Shown: positions 54,694 through 59,691 of the stretch, one piece after another | How positions within the stretch are numbered: the stretch's first letter is position 1 | Layout of the letters: each line of letters begins with the position of its first letter | Assembly: GCF_003696345.1 (NCBI RefSeq) | Contig: NZ_RFLX01000023.1 | Span: forward strand, 1 to 59,691 | Source: Teichococcus wenyumeiae | GTDB taxonomy: Bacteria; Pseudomonadota; Alphaproteobacteria; Acetobacterales; Acetobacteraceae | Reading direction: 5' to 3' | Length of the DNA: 59,691 nucleotides | Program-made: the position numbers and the translations under genes | Notes under the pieces: generated by a model | What the model saw: only the letters and a program-made list of their open reading frames with translations | What the model was told of the DNA's origin: nothing | Databases searched by the model: none

Positions 54694-55041
54694 TCAGCCC
54701 GCAGCCAGCGGCCTGTAGGTGCGCTGTGGGTTCCGCCAATCGATGCCTTCCAGCATGTAGGCCAGTTGCGAGCCGGAAATGGACACCACGCCATCAGCGG
54801 GTGAAGGCCAGATAAAGCGTCCTCTCTCCAGCCTCTTGGCGTAGAGCGACATCCCAAGCCCGTCGTGCCAGAGAATCTTCACCAGGTCACCGCGGCGGCC
54901 ACGAAACACGTACAGATCGCCCGCGTGCGGATCGCGCCCAAGCGCCTCCTGCACCTGCAGGGCCAGGCCGTTCATGCCGCGGCGCATGTCGGTATGACCT
55001 GCCGCCAACCACACCCGCATGCCGGAGGGGACGGGGATCAC
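54694..55041 (-). CDS. tnpB: IS66 accessory protein TnpB (Orf2)
   Basis: The 115-residue protein has RVWLAAGHTDMRRGMNGLALQVQ, DLYVFRGRRGDLVKILWHDGLG and LYAKRLERGRFIWP, the hallmark of IS66 Orf2. It is needed for transposition in studied IS66 elements, though its biochemical role is unclear. Its ATG overlaps the tnpA stop. Confidence 0.94.
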   Translation of the reverse strand: MIPVPSGMRVWLAAGHTDMRRGMNGLALQVQEALGRDPHAGDLYVFRGRRGDLVKILWHDGLGMSLYAKRLERGRFIWPSPADGVVSISGSQLAYMLEGIDWRNPQRTYRPLAAG

Positions 55042-55409
55042 CGGCGCAGCGCCGCCAGCACGCGCCGCAGGGCAGCCGCATCCACATCGGCACCGACCCG
55101 CACACAGGTGCCGTCCGGCAGCACGATCTCGATCCGTGGATCGGTCCTGGCAACTGCAGGCGCCGCGAGTTCCGGCGGCACCGGATCGCTCACCTGCACC
55201 GGCAGGAACACCGGCCCGGCCATGTCACCTACTGCCAGTCGCCCCTGCCGCAACTGTCGCCGCCAGTACCACAGCAAGCCGCGGCTGATGTCGTGCCGCC
55301 GAGCCACCTCCGACACACGTGCCCCTGGCTGCTCCGCCTCGGCCAGCACGCGCAACTTGTCCTCGTCGCGCCAGCGTCGTCGCCGCTCCACACCGGTGAT
55401 GATCTCCAT
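55038..55409 (-). CDS. tnpA: IS66 protein TnpA (Orf1)
   Basis: The 123-residue protein starts MEIITGVERRRRWRDEDKLR and has a helix-turn-helix (ARVSEVARRHDISRGLLWYWRRQL) typical of IS66/IS3 Orf1 proteins. It probably binds the IS ends. It is the first gene of the IS66 operon. Confidence 0.88.
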   Translation of the reverse strand: MEIITGVERRRRWRDEDKLRVLAEAEQPGARVSEVARRHDISRGLLWYWRRQLRQGRLAVGDMAGPVFLPVQVSDPVPPELAAPAVARTDPRIEIVLPDGTCVRVGADVDAAALRRVLAALRR

Positions 55410-55497
55410 CCCGTCCCGTCCTTAGCGTCGCCCTTACGAGCGTCACTAAGGTCAGCGACCATCAACCCTCACAAGGCGGCCGTCACCGGATGAGTAC

Positions 55498-55505
55498 ACC
55501 ATTTG
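55498..55505. repeat. Right target-site duplication of the IS66 element
   Basis: ACCATTTG matches 53015-53022. The two copies adjoin the IS66 ends directly. Confidence 0.9.
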
Positions 55506-55601
55506 CCGAGTTCCCGTCCGTAATCAGTGGTTTGCGCCGCCTTTTCCGGATCTGCGAGCACGGAAAGTGCGGGAGATCCCAGGTCTCAGTGGCAATCAAC
55601 A

Positions 55602-55859
55602 GTCGAGGTTCGGCAACGGGCCAGCCCTGCCCCCCTTTGGTCGTCGCGAGGCTCCCATGCCCGAAGGTGTGGCCAGCGAAGACCGCTGCGACGGCGGTCG
55701 GTCGCGAGGACAGCCAGGGTCAGACGGAGCAACCCCCGTTTCAACCGCCGCCAGCGGTCCCGCCCCCCCATGGACATTCGGCCTCATCCCCCCTGAGACA
55801 TCGTCGCGACCGCAGGCGTGCCCCCCCTCGGTACCGGACTCGCGGATGGTCCATGAGAG
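55602..55859. other. Region after the small mobile element, no gene supported
   Basis: A frame open from within the element (about 55567) runs to TGA at 55861-55863, overlapping the GTG at 55860 of the next gene. The part outside the element lacks any domain I recognise and is Pro/Arg-rich. It could be the broken tail of a gene once coupled to the 1,188-residue gene. It does not continue the vWA fragment. Confidence 0.35.
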
Positions 55860-58800
55860 GTGACCGAGGCAGACCCGGTGGTTATTGTCCCGGTGATGAG
55901 CCGCTTCGCGAGCCTGCAGTACACGCCCTTCGAGACCCGTCGAACCCTTCGGCGAAGGCTGCGCCGGTTCCTGCCCGGACGGGAGAGCTTGGCTCCGCTA
56001 CCAGGGCAGGGAATGCTGCCCGACGTTGCCATGCTGCAACTGCTCCGATCTGTGGGCATCGCGTCGAACGACCGCGAGGTGGTGGCGAGGGAGATCTACG
56101 AGAACGCGGCGGAGGACGCCCCGACCCAGCCTTCGTTCGACGACCTGCTCCGCCAGGGATGGATCCGTACCTTCCTGGGTCGGATCGTGGTGTCGAGGGA
56201 CATCCGGCTGACCGTCAGGAGATCAGAGGCGACGTTGCCCGCCCTGGCCTGTCTCGTCCACAGACTCTACGACGTCGTCGTGGACGTCGAAAAGGCTCTG
56301 GCGATTGAGGGAGGGGTGGGAGGTGCCGCATCCCGGGTCGCCGCGGGAGAGGTCGAGCTACGGGAGATCGGCTGTCGCAGTCCCGCGTGGGTGGCCGCTC
56401 GGCTGTGGGAGGCGCGGCCGACCGACATGACGGTCGCGCAGGCGCTGGAATGGTGGCTGGACCGGTGGGACGTACTCGGGCGCCCCAACTTCGCCCTGCG
56501 AGACGCCTGGGAGGAGGCGGTCGCCGACGAGTTCCGATCGAACCTGTTCGCCCTACTGCAGAACGAGGGGGCGCTGTGCGACTGGGCGGACATCCGCGAA
56601 CAGCTTGCCAAAGAGTACTCCCTGGCCCACGGCACGCCACCTGCCGAGGCCCTCGTCGCCTTGCCAATCCCGCCCGATACCATGGTCGGCCGCGCCGGGT
56701 GGTGCGACAATCATACCGTCGAGCAGATGTCATCCGGTCGAATGGAAGCCTTCGACCAGGGCTGGGGTGTCCTCCGTCTGCTGCTGATAGATGCCGAGGC
56801 GCGGGACCACGGACCGCCCTCCCATCCCTCGACACCGGATCTCCTCGACTTCGCGGCACGGAAGCCAGACCTCCTCGAGGTCGTCATCTTCGAGGCCAAG
56901 TACCGACCGGCGCTCGTGGCCGACCTGCTCGTGCATCCGCCGATGGCAGCGCTGGGATGCCGGATCATTGCGAACTTTGAGGCTTCGCATGGCACCTCCG
57001 ACCGTGACCTCGAGGACGCGGACCACGGCGCTCTCCGGGCAAAGGCGTTCGAGGACGGGCTGGCGCTTCTGGTACACGGCCTCGCTACGGGTGCGACGCC
57101 CGCCGACGAGGCAGCGGCGCTTCTGATCCATGTCTACAGGGACAGGTATCCACGCCGCCCTTCGGACCGCGAGGCATCGCTCTCCCGCCCGACGCTCCTG
57201 GCGGTGGCCGGACTACCGAAGGAAAAGGCCCTCGAGGTTGCGCGCTGCCTGATCCACTCCCTGGATGCATCCGGACCGGACGCCCCTGCCTTCGTCGCGA
57301 CGCTGGAGCTGGTGGCGACCGCCGATCTGGCAGCAGACGTGGACGGCGACACGATCCTGAGCAACTACGTAGCCGCGGTGCGTCGTCGCGACACCCGCCT
57401 CTCCGCCGACCGGCTCTCAACGGAAGCAGCTGCAGTCCTCGTTTCCCTGGGACGGAGGTCGCAGGTCTGGAAGGTTCAGGACGTCCTCCTCCCCCTGGAC
57501 GTCCGCCAGGCATCGGCGGAACTGCCATCGGAGGAGACGCTCCTGGCGAAGGACGGTATCGCCCATGCGATCCGCGCCGTGATCCGGGTGCTCGCTGGCG
57601 CGATCAGGGCGGCCGGGCGCGGCGTCTCGGAAGATATCGTCCTCGCCCTGGCGGAGGCGATTCGTTCCGGCTCGAGGGACGATGTCGCGGAGGGCCGCAT
57701 CGATGCCTTCGCACCGGTCTCGAGCACCCTCGGATACGGGCATCGACCCCGCCCGATCGCGACCGACGTCGCGAGAGCCTTGGCTGCCCTGGGAGAAGAT
57801 CGACGGCAGCCGCTCCGCAACGCGTTCGCGGAGGTCGCGGAACCTGCCTTCCTCGCCGAGCTGCTTTCTCTCGTCCCGGCTTCCGAGCGCGGCCTGCTCG
57901 TGAGGCGTCTGGATGAACTCGACCCCTCCCGCTCTCCCGAGGTCTATACGCTCACCGCAGTGCAGCAGCGCATCGAAGCCCTCCTGCGTGCCGGACTCCC
58001 CGGACCCGCCCAGGCTTTCCTCGACCAGGAACGCGAGGTCCGCACACTAGGCCCTGTCCCGGGGCGCGCGCGTATCCGGTTCACCTTCGAACTCTGGTCT
58101 AGCTTGCTCCGCAAGGAATGGACCACGATCTACCAAGCGAAGGTACCGGAAGACATCACGGAGGAGGAGCGACGCGCCTGTAGGGAGACGCTCGAATTCT
58201 ACCGAGGCCTCGCACAGATCCAGGCCCCGGACGCGATAGCGGGATCCGCAGCCGCCACGTTCGAAGATCTGAGACGACGCCATCCTCAGGTCTCGTCCTA
58301 TGTGCTCAACCTCTTTGCGGCACGCATGAGAGACTTCCTCGTCGGGGACACGATGCAGATCGTGCCGCTGGATCGGCGGGCGGAAGGTCATCGTGTCCTC
58401 CAGAGTGCCGAGACCTCCTTCCGGGCGCTCGCCACCCCTTCGGCGGCCGATCGTGAAGCGTTCGAGGCGAATGCCGGAGTTCTCCTTCTGGCCCTCGATC
58501 GACCGGAGGAAGCGGCGAAACGGTTGGCCGGACTGCCTCCGGAGCATGAACAAGGCCGCACTGCCGCTTTCCTCGCGGTCGCCCTGTCTCGTTCCGGCCT
58601 CGCAGAGCAGGCCCATGGCGTCCTGGACGAGGCCGAGCGGACAGTCGGCAGGAACGAGGCTATCGCTGCCGCGTGGGCGAACATCTCGACCGGTGCTGCT
58701 TACGCCGGTGACCCCTTCGTGTCCCGCGACCAAGATCCCACGACGAGGCTAAAAGCCGCGTTCCACGAGATCGTAGGTCTGGGCGCTGCGGAACAGGCGA

Positions 58801-59426
58801 AAGTGCTGAGTCTTTCGACGGAACGGGCCTTGGCACGCTTCCTGACACGGCACGTATGCGCCGCCGCTGCGGACGTCACCAGCCTCGTGTCAGCCATGGA
58901 GGAGGTCCGCGTCCGGAACGGCGAGGACGACGTGACGATGCTCCTGGGCAGGCTGCTGCAGGCTCGGCTCGAGGCGTTCGGCTGGTCGGTCCCGGACCAG
59001 AGCAAGGGTGGCTTCACCCCGAGGGGGAACCCTGGCGAGCGTGACCTCGTCATAAGAAGGGGCGGCGTCACCGTCGCGACGATCGAGGCCGTGATCGCTC
59101 GTAACTATGTCCCTCGCAGCGATCTCACGAAGCATTTTCAGAAGCTTCTCGGCTACGCCGACTGCCAGGTCTTCTTCCACGTCAGCTACGCCTGGCACCC
59201 GAATCCGGACACGATCGTGGATGCCCTGCGGGAGATCGCCCAAACCAAGGCACCCGCAGGCCACCTGTTCCAGGGAGTCGAGAAGCTGCGGCGCGACGGG
59301 GATCTTCCTCGCGGGTTCGTGGCCCGCTACCGCATTCTAGACGACGAGATTCTGGTGATCTTCCTCGTCCTCGATCTTGGGCAGCAACGGATGCGTGACG
59401 CCGTGGGCGTGAGGACGGCTCCGTAG
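55860..59426 (+). CDS. Very large protein of unknown function with a degenerate nuclease-like C-terminus
   Basis: The 1,188-residue soluble protein has no signal peptide or membrane segment. Residues about 855-950 show TPR-like helix pairs (LLLALDRPEEAAKRLAGL, ALSRSGLAEQAHGVLDEAE). The C-terminal domain (about 1025-1188) has GERDLVIRRGG with D1062 and VATIEAVIAR with E1076. The spacing is that of a PD-(D/E)XK fold, but the usual lysine after the acidic residue is valine. A FEAKYRP stretch near residue 347 is another E-x-K. No NTPase motif was seen. I do not recognise the family; the context suggests defence or signalling. GTG 55860 is uncertain; ATG at 55896 (MSRFASLQY) is also plausible. Confidence 0.6.
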   Translation: MTEADPVVIVPVMSRFASLQYTPFETRRTLRRRLRRFLPGRESLAPLPGQGMLPDVAMLQLLRSVGIASNDREVVAREIYENAAEDAPTQPSFDDLLRQGWIRTFLGRIVVSRDIRLTVRRSEATLPALACLVHRLYDVVVDVEKALAIEGGVGGAASRVAAGEVELREIGCRSPAWVAARLWEARPTDMTVAQALEWWLDRWDVLGRPNFALRDAWEEAVADEFRSNLFALLQNEGALCDWADIREQLAKEYSLAHGTPPAEALVALPIPPDTMVGRAGWCDNHTVEQMSSGRMEAFDQGWGVLRLLLIDAEARDHGPPSHPSTPDLLDFAARKPDLLEVVIFEAKYRPALVADLLVHPPMAALGCRIIANFEASHGTSDRDLEDADHGALRAKAFEDGLALLVHGLATGATPADEAAALLIHVYRDRYPRRPSDREASLSRPTLLAVAGLPKEKALEVARCLIHSLDASGPDAPAFVATLELVATADLAADVDGDTILSNYVAAVRRRDTRLSADRLSTEAAAVLVSLGRRSQVWKVQDVLLPLDVRQASAELPSEETLLAKDGIAHAIRAVIRVLAGAIRAAGRGVSEDIVLALAEAIRSGSRDDVAEGRIDAFAPVSSTLGYGHRPRPIATDVARALAALGEDRRQPLRNAFAEVAEPAFLAELLSLVPASERGLLVRRLDELDPSRSPEVYTLTAVQQRIEALLRAGLPGPAQAFLDQEREVRTLGPVPGRARIRFTFELWSSLLRKEWTTIYQAKVPEDITEEERRACRETLEFYRGLAQIQAPDAIAGSAAATFEDLRRRHPQVSSYVLNLFAARMRDFLVGDTMQIVPLDRRAEGHRVLQSAETSFRALATPSAADREAFEANAGVLLLALDRPEEAAKRLAGLPPEHEQGRTAAFLAVALSRSGLAEQAHGVLDEAERTVGRNEAIAAAWANISTGAAYAGDPFVSRDQDPTTRLKAAFHEIVGLGAAEQAKVLSLSTERALARFLTRHVCAAAADVTSLVSAMEEVRVRNGEDDVTMLLGRLLQARLEAFGWSVPDQSKGGFTPRGNPGERDLVIRRGGVTVATIEAVIARNYVPRSDLTKHFQKLLGYADCQVFFHVSYAWHPNPDTIVDALREIAQTKAPAGHLFQGVEKLRRDGDLPRGFVARYRILDDEILVIFLVLDLGQQRMRDAVGVRTAP

Positions 59427-59609
59427 GAGGCGCATCGCATCTCCATGACGTCGCCCGCTCTTCGGATCCATCGTACGCCGCATCCCGTCCTCGCTCGCCC
59501 CACAGCCGTCCTTGGTCACCCAGACAGCGTGGTGTTGCGGGTCAAGCCATCCCGGACGACACAATAGACCGCGAAGCGAGCGGTTCGGATCTCCGGTCCG
59601 ACGAGAAGC
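59427..59609. other. Non-coding tail before the IS21-like end
   Basis: No gene is supported in these 183 bases. A weak hairpin (ACCGC and GCGGT near 59,568-59,584) could end the transcript of the large gene. Frames on both strands look non-coding. Confidence 0.4.
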
Positions 59610-59691
59610 TGTTGATTTTCGCTGAGACCTGACCCGGGAGGGGTCAGAGTTTTCGCTGAGAAATGACCCGTGTCTGTTCACCTCCTCGGCC
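59610..59691. mobile_element. End of an IS21-like insertion sequence (partial, window edge)
   Basis: TGTTGATTTTCGCTGAGA starts at 59610. A second related copy, TTTTCGCTGAGAAATGACCCG, lies at 59650-59670. Repeated sub-terminal CTGAGA-x-x-TGACCC motifs are typical of IS21-family ends. Its transposase genes would lie past the window. The match is by pattern only. Confidence 0.5.

Larger units (their letters stand above)
53023..55497 (-). mobile_element. Complete IS66-family insertion sequence
   Basis: The 2,475-bp element has terminal inverted repeats starting GTACCCATCCGGTGATGG at 53023 and its counterpart GTACTCATCCGGTGACGG read inward from 55497. It encodes tnpA, tnpB and tnpC on the minus strand and is flanked by an 8-bp duplication. 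All three genes look intact, so it may still move. It sits inside the small inverted-repeat element. Confidence 0.93.
52878..55601. mobile_element. Small inverted-repeat (MITE-like) element split by an IS66 insertion
   Basis: TGTTGATTGCCACTGAGA at 52878 and its complement ending at 55601 begin imperfect inverted repeats of about 45 bases with two mismatches. Without the IS66 element and one copy of its target duplication, the unit is only about 240 bases and has no transposase. The ends share TGTTGATT and CTGAGA with the IS21-like end at 59610, suggesting a non-autonomous relative. It has broken the vWA gene. No clear target duplication was seen outside it. Confidence 0.65.

Noticed and set aside
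55490-56308. 272-residue frame crossing the IS66 end into the large gene
   Set aside because: It crosses the IS boundary and target duplication and is out of frame with the large coding region.
59337-59681. 114-residue minus-strand frame at the right edge
   Set aside because: It overlaps the end of the large gene and the IS21-like end; no domain is visible.
1-59691. CRISPR array
   Set aside because: No regularly spaced direct repeats were seen on reading the window.

Overview
The window looks like chromosome from a high-GC alphaproteobacterium of the Rhodospirillales, most likely an Acetobacteraceae member such as Roseomonas. The evidence is gene order and family content: a PopZ/DUF2497 protein before valS, ScpA-ScpB next to Tat genes, a fused IspDF, the dusB-ntrB-ntrC-ntrY-ntrX run followed by hfq-hflX, and an NDUFS4-like complex I subunit. 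The taxon is an inference from these features; no database was searched.

Positions 1-45,583 are ordinary core chromosome. Plus-strand blocks hold a TolC-like C-terminus, popZ, valS, an MHS-type transporter, ilvD and two small envelope proteins. A minus-strand pair follows (xth and an IscA-like protein). Next comes a tightly overlapping plus-strand series: dgt, argS, a SPOR protein, nagZ, an M50 protease, scpA, scpB, tatB, tatC, serS. Two tRNAs (Pro-UGG, Arg-UCU) flank a small complex I subunit. After a membrane phospholipase D pair, trpS, ispDF and dusB comes the nitrogen two-component cluster ntrBC-ntrYX with ATGA/GTGA couplings, then a class IV aminotransferase, a HAD phosphatase, hfq, hflX and an inositol monophosphatase-like gene. 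A bidirectional terminator at 35,688-35,716 separates these from a long minus-strand series (mltB-rlpA-dac-tmk-holB-metG-tatD-MBL-mazG). An LpxR-like lipid A deacylase ends the core region.

From about 45,654 to the window end the DNA is accessory. A tRNA-Ser(UGA) gene is cut in its T-loop at 45,653. The inserted DNA begins with a concentric inverted repeat and a three-gene recombination operon: a complete tyrosine recombinase, a very large divergent one, and a small putative DNA-binding coiled-coil protein. This architecture resembles Tn554 tnpABC and GInt islands. The operon is followed, in opposite orientation, by a complete replacement tRNA-Ser(UGA) with its own promoter. The cargo comprises a protein with a PD-(D/E)XK nuclease signature, a truncated von Willebrand A protein, and a 1,188-residue protein of unknown function with a degenerate nuclease-like C-terminus. 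The vWA gene is broken by a small element with 45-bp inverted repeats, which in turn holds an intact IS66-family element with an 8-bp target duplication. The window ends inside what looks like the end of an IS21-like element. The distal attachment site was not seen, so the island probably continues past the window.

The best candidate for something new is this tRNA-Ser island: an element that destroys a probably important tRNA gene, supplies its own copy, and carries nuclease-like and giant unknown proteins that may be defence genes.
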